From Muricea muricata (taxonomy: Eukaryota > Cnidaria > Anthozoa > Malacalcyonacea > Plexauridae), in the NCBI GenBank assembly GCA_963855995.1, contig OY979717.1:14217960-14281959 (forward strand): 64,000 nucleotides of DNA, written 5' to 3'. The translations under genes and the position numbers were made by a program. Position 1 is the first letter of the stretch. Every line of letters begins with the position of its first letter. Shown here one piece after another: positions 42,826 to 55,184 of this stretch. The notes beneath the pieces are model-generated. The model saw nothing but the letters and a program-made list of their open reading frames with translations, did not search any database and was not told where the DNA came from.

Positions 42826-45473
42826 CTAAATCGAGATTGGTTGAAGTCCTTTGATCATCTAAGTGACGTCGAGCTTCCTCATAGTTCCGGCCCCATAGAC
42901 CTAATCCTCGGTGTACAGTACAGCCACCTTCACGCAGAGAGCGAGGTCCGTCAAGGTTTACCGTTCCAGCCCGTCGCGAAACGTACGAAATTAGGATGGC
43001 ACGTGATCGGCCCAGACAATGCCCACAGCTCGACATCGGCTTATTTGAACTTTGTCCAGAAAATTGATTTAGAGAAATTCTACGACTTCGAGACACTTGG
43101 AGTTAGGGCACCTGATTGCAACTGCCCAGAAGAGATCATGACAAGAGAGGGAAGAAAGACGATAGAGTTGTTTGAGTCGTCCGGTAGTAAGCTTGATGGA
43201 AGATACGAAATCGGTCTCCCGTGGAAGAAAGATCCCGCCAAACTCCCCAACAACTTCTCCCTAGCAAAGCAACGCCTGGAGTCTTTGGAGAGAAGCTTGT
43301 TAAGAAATCCTGACAAGGCGACAAGATACAGCAACGCCATACGTGAGTACGAAACCAACGGTTGGGCTCGTAAATCATCAGAAGCAGAAATAAAGAATAC
43401 CGAAGGTCCTGTATATTATCTACCGCACCATGGTGTATATCGGCCAGACAAAAAGGGTACACCGCTACGAATCGTATTCAATCCCGCCTGTCGTTATAAA
43501 GGAATTTCGTTAAATTCCTTTCTCCACAAAGGCCCGTGTCTAATCGGAAATTTGCTTGGCGTTCTCTTGCGTTTTCGAGAAGAAGCAGTCGCATTTGCCG
43601 GAGATATATCCAAAATGTTCCTGCAGATCCGTTTGCCCGAAAGTGATTGTCAAGTCCACAGATTCCTGTGGAGAGAAATAAAAACGACAAAGGAGCCCAC
43701 GACCTATGCCCTTCTTCGCGTCACGTTTGGCGACAAGCCTTCACCAGACATGGCGAGCTTTGTCATGATAAAGATGGCAAAGGAACACGAGAATTCCGCT
43801 CCCGAGGCTTCGAAGATCATAGAACGCGATCGATACGTTGACGATCTAATCCACTCTTGTCCCTCGGTGAATGATGGCCTACAGAGAATCGAAGACATAG
43901 AGAAAATACTGAAAACGGGTGGTTTCCGGATAAAGGAGTGGCACTGCTCATCAAAGAAGTTAAGGGAGTGCTTAACTACAGAAGAAAGACCATCCAGCCA
44001 ACAACCTCCTGAGTCACCCTTGGTTAACAACATTTCAAAACCCATAGAAGATCCTTCCGACGCGAACCAAGTACGCCTGGATGGAGAGCAGGGAGTGAAA
44101 GCTCTGGAAGTATCGTGGAACCCTAGCACGGACACTATCAATTTCCAGGTAAAATTAAGTGAAAAGGAGATTTACACCAAGCGAAGCATCTTGTCCAACA
44201 TCTCCAGATTGTTTGATCCGCTAGGCCTTGCATCAGTCGTCACCATTAAGGCAAGGATCGCGCTTCAAGGTATCTGGAAAATGAAGAAGTTCGGATGGGA
44301 CGATCCTCTTCCCAAAGAAATGCAGTCGAACTGGAGAAAGCTATTCGCAGAAATTGCAAACCTGAACACGGTTCAGTTCCCTCGATGTCTTCAGCCGCCA
44401 TGCGTCCACGGAAGCCCAGAGCTCCATGTTTTCGCCGACGCCAGTATTTTTGCGTATGGTGCAGCAGCATACCTGGTTTGGCCTACATCCACTGGAAGAG
44501 AAGTGCGCCTTGTATCGGCCAAGGCCAGAGTGGCACCCCTTCGCCAGACGACGATACCTCGTCTTGAGCTTATGGCAGCCCTCATAGCGACAAGACTGGC
44601 GAAGACCATCTGCAACGAGTTCAAGATTAAGCCAGCCCGCGTAGTATTGTGGTCAGACTCGATGATCGTATTAGCATGGCTCCGCTCAGAATCCACGGCG
44701 TTCAAATCCTTTGTCGGTGTACGAGTCGCAGAAATTCAATCAACGTTCCATCAATCCGCCACCTGGCGCCACGTTCCATCAGACCTCAACCCGGCCGACG
44801 ATCTCAGTCGCGGAATTACAGTCTCCGAAATGAATGGAAGGTGGATGAACGGTCCCGTGTTCCTGACGAAAGAACCCGAGGAATGGCCAATCGAGACAAG
44901 CGAGACACCGTCTGATGTTCCCGAAGTAAAGCTAAGAAAACCCTTGTTTGCTCTTCAATCAAAGCCCACCGCCTTTATCGACCCCTCAAGATATTCGAAT
45001 TGGCCGAGACTTTGTCGAGTGACAGCCTACTGTTTTCGTTTCATCAGAAACACTAAATCTCACAGTGTATCCGCCGGTCCCTTTCTTCCAGAAGAAATAG
45101 AGGCCGCCGAGCGTTATTGGGTCAAGGAGGTACAACGCGAGTTGGGAAACTGGGAAGAACAGTACAAAGAGTTAACACCCTTTAAGAAAGACGGAGTTGT
45201 TCGTGTAGGAGGGAGATTAGCTCGATCACCCTTGACTTACGACGAATCCCACCCTGTGTTGTTGCCAGCAGATCACGTGATATCGAATCTAATTGTTCGC
45301 GATAGTCATAACCGTGTTCTCCATGCAGGTCGAGAACGCACACTATGTGAAACACGCAGAAAGTTCTGGATTCTGCGGGGTAGAAATCTGGTCAAGAAGA
45401 TGTTGAGAGATTGCGTGACAAGTCGGAAGCTCCGCCAGTACCCATATTCCACCCTCATGGCCAACTTACCACC
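42826..45473 (+). pseudogene. BEL element 2 reverse transcriptase-RNase H and integrase zinc-binding start
   Basis: One long open frame. Domains: DUF-type linker (GPIDLILGVQYSHLHAE), RT with AGDISKMFLQIRLPE and catalytic YVDD (43837-43848), RNase H with FADASIFAYGAAAYL and WSDSMIVLAWL, TTIPRLELMAALIATRLA, then the integrase H2C2 zinc site (HNRVLHAGRERTL...DCVTSRKL). In the last, the second Cys is Ser (CVTS), which would weaken zinc binding. The frame enters the MULE-like insertion at 45474. Confidence 0.88.
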
Positions 45474-48400
45474 CGACCTCGCAAGCCAGGGTCTTTACCT
45501 ACGCCCGGCGCTGCGAGAAAGACCCTGGTTCAGGCTGGTCACGTGACTCTTTCAAAAATCTTTTGCTCTGTGTGGTGGGGAAAGTATCAAATTACATGCT
45601 TCCACATACAAGCGATACATTTCAAATGCAAGGAGCGAGATGTAATGGTTGCGAAAAATAACAAGAATTTTCTGATCTAAAATGATGTACTTTTCTCTTT
45701 TTTGTCCGTATTTCTTGTCAGCGTTTGAACTCCAAAAGCATAAGTATTTCATTGACAGTTTAAGTGTTAAGTTGGGCTTGGGCAACTGGCATCCGCACGC
45801 CATCGTAAGTTTAGATTAAGTCTGTCTTTCGTTGCCGTGTTTGTTTTAAAAGACATTAAAATGGCCTCTCACTGTTGCTTTATTCGTTTATGTCATATAC
45901 ATTCATGACCTCTGAATTATTTCATTAAATTGTGTGTGCACTGTGCACCGATGCAAACATTTAGTGGACGCGCAGAGTGTACGCCGTATAGTCTAGGACC
46001 TGTACAGGAATTTGTATGCATTTCATTTGCCACAAGTAATCTCAACTGTTTTAGGGTAAAATGACCATGCCGGTCAACATGGCATATGTGCCAAAACCCG
46101 AATCCGGGGCGAAAGTCCTCAAAATGGCCCCACCTTGAAACGACAGTGTCGACATAGCTCTAACCTCAGACAAATGCAAGCAACTGCCTTTCTGGAGTGC
46201 CTATAATGTTTAGGAGGGTTGTTTATAGGGGTGGTTATTAGAAGCAAAACATTGCCTAACTATAATATATTCCAAGAAAATCACCACTCAACATGCCAGG
46301 TCAGCAGCTAGTTATGCATAAAATCACTAAAATTGCTGGCAGAAATTAAATTTTTATATTTCCTAAAAAAATTATTATAACATCAAAAACCATGTTCAAT
46401 TGAATCAAATTCTTACAGATTTCAAAAGGATTGACATTATTTTGTTGATACACAAGACATTGTATTTCACTTACCCCCCGCAAAAACACGATTTCAGCCA
46501 TATTTTCCGTCTTGTTCGCTTTTTTATCGCCGAGTAGCCGAAGTCTCATACAATTCTTGTACTTTCCCATAATCACAGATCACTAAAGAACAACTCATCC
46601 CATTTTCGACTTGTTCTGAGACTGTGCTGTCTACTTTATCCTCGATTTTGCATCCTCGACAATTAGCCAAAATTGCCGCCATTACGAAGTCTTGCCGCTT
46701 TTGTGTCCGATAAATGTGACTTCTTCGTCTTCATGTGTATTTATATTATGTAATCCAGCAGTACTTTATACTATTGAATTTCTAAAGGTGATTTTGTAAA
46801 CTTCTATCAATTTTCAATATAAAAATCCACCCATATAAAATCGAGTGTCTTCAACCTTCAAAATAATTTGAAAGTCACGCGCAATCGTCACGAAAATTCC
46901 TCGTGGGCGATCATACCGGGGGAGAGAATATTTTCACGAATACGTTTGCTCGTTTCCACAGCAAGCCAAGTAAACATTTCATATTATTCTATGTTCATGT
47001 TTATTTGTGTAATGTTTTGTTTTTAAGCTTCAACTGAAAGAAAATCAGACAGACTTGCGCATTTCCCCATTTTTATTTAAAGAGCGATTTTTATTACGCC
47101 AAAGTATGAAATAACTAAGCATCTAAGCCACTAAAAGCCTCTATTAGCCCACTAAGATTTTAAAATTGAAACGTACGTATCTGCACTGGCATAGCCCTCA
47201 AAATAGACATGGGAGAAATGCATAACTGTCAGATGTTCTTGTAGTTAAAGCTTAAAAACAAAATAATACGCAAATATAAACATGCAAACGCATTCGTGAA
47301 AATATTCACTCCCCCCGGTATGGTCGCCCACGAGGAATTTTTGTGACGATTGCGCGTGACTTTCAAATTATTTTGAAGCTCGAAGAGACTCGATTTTATG
47401 TGGGTGGATTTTTGTATTGAAATTTGATCAAATTTAACAAAATGACCTTCAGAAATTCAATAGTATAAAGTACTGTTGGATTACATAGTATAAATACACA
47501 CAAAGACGAAGAGGCCACATTTATCGGACAGAAAAGCGGCAAGACTTCGTAATGGCGGCAATTTTGGCTAATTGTCGAGGAGAAAAAATCGGAGATAAAG
47601 TAGATGGCACAGTCTCAGAACAAGTCGAAACTGGGCTGAATTGTTCTTTAGTCATCTGTGATTACGAAAAAGTACAAGAATTGTATGAGACTTCGGCTAG
47701 TCGGCGATAAAAAAGCAAACAAGACGGAAAATATGGCTGAAATCGTGTTTTTGCGGGGGGTAAGTGAAATACAGTGCCTTGTATATCAACAAGATAATGT
47801 CAATCCTTTTGAAATCTGCAAGAATTGGATACAATTGAACATGGTTTTTTATGTTATAATAATTTTTGTTAGGAAATATGAAAATTTAATTTCTGCCAGC
47901 AATTTTAGGGATTTTATGCATAATTAGCTGCTGACCTAGCATGTTGAGTGGTGATTTTCTTGGAAAATATTATAGTTAGGCAATGTTTTGCTTCTAATAA
48001 CCACCCCTATAAGCAACTCTTCTAAACACTATAGGCACTTCAGAATTGCCATTGCTTGCATTTGTCTGAGGTTAGAGCTATGTCGACACTGCCGTTTCAA
48101 GGCGGGGTCATTTTGAGGACTTTTGCCCCGGATTCAGGTTTTGGCACATATGCCATGTTGACCGGCATGGTCATTTTACCCTAAAACAGTTGAGATTACT
48201 TGTGGCAAATGAAATGCATACAAACTTCTATACAGGTCCTAGACTAGTACGCGTATCATGTCTATCATCAATAAAGATCAATATTGCCCAGGGCATATAA
48301 TTAGATGAGCCATGAGTGACTTTACAAAACTCTCAATGACCATGTAAAACTACTATGTTAAAACTACTTTGAAACTAATGGATTAGTGATTTAAAAAGGG

Positions 48401-49754
48401 CGAGATACTGTATTACAGGGGAATTCTAGAGCATGAAATAAATACGAAAATGGGAATGTCCAACACAGGCCCCATAGACTGAAATATATTTCCCCTTTTG
48501 CAACTGACATTTGCACATAATATAATTTCTGTATTATATTATTATATATGCATATTCTTTTTATCATTTGCTAGTTTTGACCCCGTGAATCGAAGTAAGA
48601 TCGTAGAGTAAGAAATAATGAGGCCCTTCTAGGGTAAATTTTCTTCAAGTTAGCACAATCGCTGGCTATAGCGACAGCGCCGCAATAGACCATAGTCAAT
48701 ACTGTCATAGTCATATATATAAGGGGGAAACAATTAAAATTTTCGAAAGAGACATAGCATTGTTTTCGAGAGCCGAGACATAGCATTGTTTTCGAGAGGC
48801 GATATATAGCATATCTTGAAAATCAGACGAGTAACATCCACACTTCCCTACCAGGACCTCAATATGTATATATATATATGAACAGAAATTTTACACAGAC
48901 AATTATTATGTAACATACGTTACACACTATTTACAGCACTACCTCTATAGATATTCCTTGTTTAATAATGTGCAAGTACTGTATTCCTGTATCGAACAAA
49001 ATTATTATTTGTCATTCATTTTCTACATGTAAAGTATTACTACATACGCATACATATCGCATAGTGCATACAAGATGACTGGGTCTAATAAAAGATTGTA
49101 TTGTTAAAAATACACGTATAGACGATCCTTTGACTTATCTTTGAAAAATTCTTGTTGGCTTTATAGTAAAGTTGGTAATATGGATGTGTCTTCTTGCCCT
49201 GATATGTTTTTCGTCGCCTGGTCGCCGCGATGCCGCACAGTTGACATTTGTTTACAAATCTTGCCGTCGCTTGCGGTAATTCTTTCTATATATTTCCACA
49301 GAAATTTCGCAGTAATCCAGACTCTCAATAATAAATGCGTCCTTTGGTATCAGTGATCGTAATATCGTATACAGACTGCAAACGCCGTCAATACGACCCC
49401 AAAGCCAATATTAACAGGATTATTTTCTCTTCGACACTTACATTGCGGCGATGCGTAATCTTTTGAAATCTGATCCACGTTAGTGTTTCATGTGAAACTC
49501 GACACGCGCTTGAGCTTTCATGCATAGAAAATAACGACCCCGGCAGCAAAAGTACAATTTTTGATGAGCTTTCTTGGCAATTTGACCAACTTCTTACGAG
49601 AAATGCATTCATAAGCCACTCTATCACCCCTCCCCAATAAAATAAAGGTCGCTAATTAAAAGTATCCCAGATTTTGGGGTGTCACGTGACCAGCCTGAAC
49701 CAGGGTCTTTGTCGCAGCGCCGGGCGTAGGTAAAGACCCTGGCTTGCGAGGTTG
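45474..49754. mobile_element. MULE-like element, copy 2 (4,281 bp) with nested foldback
   Basis: Same ends as copy 1 (CGACCTCGCAAGCCAGGG..., right end reads CAACCTCGCAAGCC in reverse complement), flanked by the 9-bp duplication CTTACCACC at 45465-45473 and 49755-49763, inside the integrase gene. About 2.0 kb is shared with copy 1; the difference is the foldback at 45989-48246 here and the 827-bp element in copy 1. No transposase gene. Confidence 0.88.
45989..48246. mobile_element. 2,258-bp foldback element with about 0.96-kb arms
   Basis: Starts TAGTCTAGGACCTGTA and ends in the mirror, flanked by GTA at 45986-45988 and 48247-48249. Copy 1 of the host element has the empty site. Arms 45989-46949 and 47284-48246 are inverted copies with scattered differences and enclose only about 330 bp. 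In each arm, read outward from the middle, an ATGGCGGCAATTTTGGC start is followed by a 52-codon frame and further on by GGGGGGTAAGTG, which looks like a captured first exon with its splice donor. Confidence 0.85.
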
Positions 49755-49763
49755 CTTACCACC

Positions 49764-50514
49764 AGAGAGATTGCAGTTGTTTTCTCCACCATTTTCTGTC
49801 ACCGGAGTTGACCTTTTCGGCCCATTTTGGCTCAAATACGGAAGAAACAAGAAAATGAAGAGCTGGGGAGCCGTGTTTACCTGTGCTACGGTCCGTGCCA
49901 TTCATCTGGAAATCGTTCAAGACTTTTCGGCAGAAGCATTTTTACACGCTCTTCGCCGTTTTGCAGAGAGTATGGTCAAGCTGACAAAGAAAGCATTGCG
50001 TGTGATTGTTGGTCAACAAACGCTGTCATTGAATGAGATGTCGACAGTGTTTGCCGAAGTCGAATCCCTCGTTAACAGCCGCCCTCTTGGTCAACCTTCT
50101 AACGATGCAAATGATTTACAACCTCTTACCCCGAACCACCTAGTCCTTGGTCGTGCGACTGCTGATATCCCACCTCATCCCTTCCAAGAAGCAAAGACCT
50201 ATCGAAAGCGATTCGAGTATGTCCAGTCACTGGTGCAATTGTTTTGGAGCCTTTTCCAGAGAGAGTATCTACAAACTCTGATGCAACGAACCAAATGGAA
50301 GCGGAAAGAACGACCGTTGAAGATCGGCGACGTTGTGCTAATGGTTGATGAAAACGTCAATCGAGGAAAATGGAATCTCGCACGGATTATCGAAGTGTTT
50401 CCGGGTAACGACGGCGTGATACGAAATGTGAAGCTAAAAACGAAGACCGGAGAGTACAAGCGATCAGTCCAGAAGTGTTGTCCGATTCTAGAAGAAGAAG
50501 TTTCAGCCTAGTAG
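49764..50514 (+). pseudogene. BEL element 2 integrase, core deleted, and C-terminal domain
   Basis: Resumes after the insertion with LQLFSPPFSVTGVDLFGPFW (first catalytic Asp) and ATVRAIHLEIVQDFSAEAFL. It then passes from RRFAE directly to SMVKLTKKALR, so the segment that normally carries the second Asp and the Glu of the DDE triad (about 60-70 codons) is absent. The end is the usual BEL tail (SLVNSRPLG, LTPNHLVLGR, GDVVLMVDENVNRGKWNLAR). An in-frame deletion makes the enzyme inactive. Stop TAG 50509-50511; a purine-rich CCCGGAGGGT precedes the 3' LTR. Confidence 0.85.
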
Positions 50515-50601
50515 CGGCCCGGAGGGTTGTTTCGGACGTAGTAGCTAAGACAATGATTATTTTATTCTGTTAATTTATACGAGTAATTTATGCATGTTGA
50601 T

Positions 50602-52666
50602 CAGGGGCGGATCTAGGATTTTTCACACATCAGTCGAACGCCGAAGGCGTGAGCCATGCTAGGGGGGGTCCGGGGGCATGCTCCCCCGGGAAAATTTTGA
50701 AATCTAGACTCTCTGAAATGCGATTTCCAGCATTTCCCAAGTAACATTTTAAAGATTGTTAAACATGAATTTTATCTCGGAAAACACCCCTTCTCCGCTC
50801 CCGGTAAACATTTATTTTCGGATTTAAGTGAATTGTACGTCTATATGCTGTGTATTGAATAACCACGTGGCTGTTTCGCTCATTATCAGAGCTCATCAGC
50901 ACGCCTAAGAAGCACATTCCAGCATGGACAGCCAGCCAGTAGTAGCGTAGCCAGCCTGACGATTTAGTCCCGCTAAATTTTCGGGCTAGCTATGTCACTG
51001 TGGACAACCCTAGATGAGCAGCCAGGTTAAAAGGTGCCAGACATTCACCTTCACACCTCTGCTACTAGCAGCAGTCGTTTGGCTAAAAATGGGTGACCAT
51101 TTGGGACATTTCATGGATGTGAATTCCATTTCCTGGTCAATTCTAACCCTTTACCCCCCAGCTATTTAGTAAGACTCAAAAACTGATGAATAGAGTTGTT
51201 TAAAATAAATTCTTAATTATTGTATGAGGAAGATGACAAGTTAAAAATTATTTTTTAATCTGTCTTGGTGAAATGTTTGATTACAAATTCTCAGATACAT
51301 AATGAGACTGTTCATGTTAAAAAAGTTACATTTGTGTGATTGCGGTAATTCATTGAAATTCTAAGTATTCACTTCTCGAGAATTAGTAATATCATAATGC
51401 AATATAGTATTATTGTCTGTGAAGTTTTGGGCACCAATCTGTATCTAAGATGGGAAGCCAAGGTCAAAGTTATGATCGCATTCTTATCAAGATCTTAAAA
51501 TAATTAAAAAGTGTTGATTTTACATTGACATAATACTGATCTAGCTGCACATAGACACTTTCTTTTAAGTTTGCTGGAATAAAAAACTAAAGGAACAAAA
51601 TGGTTAGAATGAAAACTTTCACCAGGTTCAACAATACCTTCATGACAAAATAAACTCTGAAGAGCATCTGAAAATACTTTGGCAGGGTTTCTTGGATGTA
51701 TTAGAGAGTTAAACATTAGTTTATGGCATAGTTCCCCTGAACCTGGTAGTATGTTTGAATATCTTAATTCCCTATAACAGAAGACTTAAAATACAAAGAA
51801 ATGAGGACCATTTCTTATCATGGCAGTTTAAAAACTGGCTTCCTTTTTTACAAGGTCTTCAGTCATCAAACCTGAATCCAAACGGTCTTGTGATACAGAC
51901 CAAAGCTAAAGATTCTTTAAGCTGTTGTGAAATTCACTATGCTTTTCCACAATAGTTGAAAATAATGGATGTTGAGAATAGAATTTAGCATTAATAAACA
52001 GTTCAACTGAAGTAAGTTTTCTTAAAATGGGTACCCAACTGTTATCACCGACCAGAATCAACGACACACAACTGTAGAGGCAATTACCTGAAGCTTCTGA
52101 CCTAAAAAATGCACCACCATTTGAGAGTTAAATCAGTTAATATAAACAGAGGGTCAAATTACATTTATAAACTGTTAAGTAAAATATTAATTATATTCTC
52201 AAGTTGTTTAACATTTAGGCACATAAAATCCCTCATTTAAAATTATAAAGAAAGGAGAAAATAAAATGATTCAATACAAATCGTGGCATGTGCTATACAT
52301 ACAAATGCTATAAATAAACACGTGCATGCTACTTAACTATATTAATTCATCGCAGATATTCCAGAAAATGCAAATTTCACAAAATATAATTATAACACCC
52401 AACTTGGCAAGTTTCTCCTGAGGCTTCTAGGCGCAATGGGTCATGGTGAAGTACGCTATAAGCCTATAAAGTATTGCAATAGAGGAATATGTATATTTGA
52501 AGTCAAAATGTATAATTTAGAGCGTGTTGCCGTGTCATATTTCAACTTCGCATTTGTCATACGAATAATATTGCAGCTAATATCATGTTTATTCATTTTG
52601 TTATATTTTCATACCTTATAGCAGTACGCACTTCCTTTATTATTTCGATTACCACCACGATCTTTG
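50602..52666. other. Left arm of outer hAT, no gene
   Basis: AT-rich; frames shorter than 75 codons, none recognisable. The first 100 bp hold a GGGGGGTCCGGGGGCATGCTC stretch with palindromic GCATGC, part of the terminal region. Confidence 0.5.
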
Positions 52667-54723
52667 ATAGTCCGTATTCTGGGCACCGAAAAGTCGCTTA
52701 GAAAATGATTTTCGCTGCCATGGTTTGGGGAATACTGTTTCTCCGCATGAATCTATAGATTTTTATATGCTGAATTCGAATTCGCTTGTTGTCACCTCCA
52801 GAAACCCGCAGTTTTTTTGTAATTTGCGATCAAACATCGATACTTTTCACTTAAATTTCCGCCATTTTCCTGTGGAAACTTCATGTTATTCACAGTTGTT
52901 GTACTAGTTCAAGTCTCTTAACAGGGGGGTTTAACACGGCTACTTGTATTTTTGTATTGTTTTGATTATTGATTTCAAAGCGTAGTCAATCGAAATTATA
53001 CTATTAAACGACAAAGTATATGTAAAAACACGGAAAGCGTTAGCTTTTGAAAATGTTGGCATATATCTATTGAAACCTCGATTCAAGCTACAACAAACTA
53101 TCATCTGCTTGGCAGTGTTTGGCAATGCAAGATTCTTCTATTTCAAATATCACATGGCCACATGGGCTTGATAATTTCATCATTCAGCTCATGCCATTCA
53201 TCCTTGTAATATAGTTTAGGTATGTTGTTTATTTATGTGAGAGAATTTGTAGGTATTAGCCTAAATCATCAAGGCTGAACATTCTGCTATGCAAACCATA
53301 TGACTTTATTTGCCTTATATGCTCTTGGTCATATTTCTTTTCTGAATATTATGTGGTGTAGGAGCAGTTTTCAATTTTTATTAGCATCAATTTTTGTAGC
53401 ATTAATTCTACTTATACAAGGACTAAAGTGAGAGTTTTATTTTGAATACAAGCAATACAAAGGCAAAGTCATGCCATTTGAAGGGGACAACCCTTCCTTT
53501 AGATACCAGAAATTTCTACTGCAAGTGTGTGTGCAATGTCAAACAGATCAATTACTAAAGCTGCACTTTTGCTTTCAACACCATAATATGCTACATTTAC
53601 AGCTCTCAGAGATCTTAATACAATTGCCATGTTGTAGGCCACTTCAGTGGTAATTGTCTGTTGTTTTTTTTTAAATATTATATTCTAAGTATCATTTGTT
53701 GGAGAGAACTATCTACAAGACAGTCATTTTTTATTCAACACAAAAAATTCTTGTACACCAGAAATTAAATTAACAAGGTCAAACTATGTACCAATTCATA
53801 AATAAAGTAATTTGTATTGACCTTTATTTTGGTTTTACTGTTAACTAAACAATCAAAGGACTGTGAAAAATATAACATACACATGAATAGTTCTCTACTT
53901 TGTAACTGCTTCCCAGTTAACAGCAATAAATCAAAAAGTATAGCAAATTTTACGACCTGAATATCTTTTGTACTGACAACAAATTTGTATCTTGAGTAAG
54001 ATGATGATATATTATTGGGTTTTTTTATATGCAATGCAATATTAGTACAATATACTGTATTTACTTAGAATGTAATGATTATCAATGTTCATTTATGCTA
54101 ATAAATTGCTACAAAAAGTATTAAGAAAAAATGATGACAGACAGCATATAAAGAAAATAAAGCCAAATTTTCACAGATTGCATATCAGAACGTTCAGAAA
54201 ATATCCACAATTCGTGAACTCGCTCAGTCGCATAAATAAACAACTTACTATTAATAATCACGAATACCAGACCAATGATATTTTAAATAAAGAATTTTTG
54301 CAAATAGAGAAGATATTTCATTGTAATTTAAATAGATATATGCCAGCATTTTTAAAAGATGAAACTTCCAGTCTTTTAGTCTATTTTTCTCCTTTAGTGG
54401 TATAATTTCAATTGACTAAGTTTCAACTCGATGATCAAAACAATACAAAAATACATGTAGCCGTGTTAAACCCCCCTGTTAAGAGACTTGAACTAGTACA
54501 ACAACTGTGAATAACATGAAGTTTCCGGGGGAAAATGGCGGAAATTTAAGTGAAAAGTATCGATGTTTGATCGTAAATTACAAAAAAACTGCGGGTTTCT
54601 GGAGGTGACAACAAATGAATTCGAATTCAGCATATAAAAATCTATAGATTCATGCAGAGAAAAAGTATTCCCCAAACCATGGCAGCGAAAATGAACGAAA
54701 ATCACCGCCAGAATACGGACTAT
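52667..54723. mobile_element. Foldback element inside outer hAT, about 2.06 kb
   Basis: Ends ATAGTCCGTATTCTGG and mirror; arms 52667-52966 and 54434-54723 are inverted copies of about 290-300 bp. Short frames inside each arm code nearly the same peptide (SPHESIDFYMLNSNS), but this is a consequence of the duplication and gives no evidence of a gene. A diverged arm fragment is found outside at about 39515-39690. Confidence 0.8.
52967..54433. other. Loop of the foldback, no gene
   Basis: AT-rich; two frames of 89 and 106 codons (53765-54034 minus, 54085-54405 plus) have low-complexity Lys/Asn/Ile-rich composition and no recognisable domain. Confidence 0.4.
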
Positions 54724-55184
54724 AGAGGCACGTATGTTTCAGCTGAGAAGTCCATACTCAAAGCTTTCATCGCTCGATATTGTCGATGCCGCACGATTAT
54801 CCTCGTACTTGAGCTGCTCGAGGGCTTCTACATTGTTTTCCAAAATCGCATTTCGAACAGCAGCGTACAAATCACTACTCGACATCGTAAAATAACTTTT
54901 CAAGTCAACTATGAACCTTCGTTACTTACGCGAATATAAGATTAGCATGGAGAGGACTGCTTTGCATGAATTGAATTTCGCAATTTTCAGTGACTGATAC
55001 CCCCAGCCGCGAGTAAGTCTGAATCAGTCCAAAAAAGTCAGCCAATAGAAATAGTCAATATTTTCAAATTGACCAATCATAACAAAATATATGGACTGAT
55101 ATAGACTCCCTTAAGGTACAAATAAGTCAGACCACCCCACAGATCAGTCCAACTCAGTCCAGATTGTCTATAAACCAATCAAAT

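Noticed and set aside
46346-47927. Two nearly identical proteins on opposite strands (76 and 89 codons)
   Set aside because: They lie in the two arms of one foldback; the likeness comes from the inverted repeat and is not evidence of selection.
52725-54705. Similar 60- and 70-codon frames at both ends of a foldback
   Set aside because: Same reason: they are the two arms of the inverted repeat at 52667-54723.
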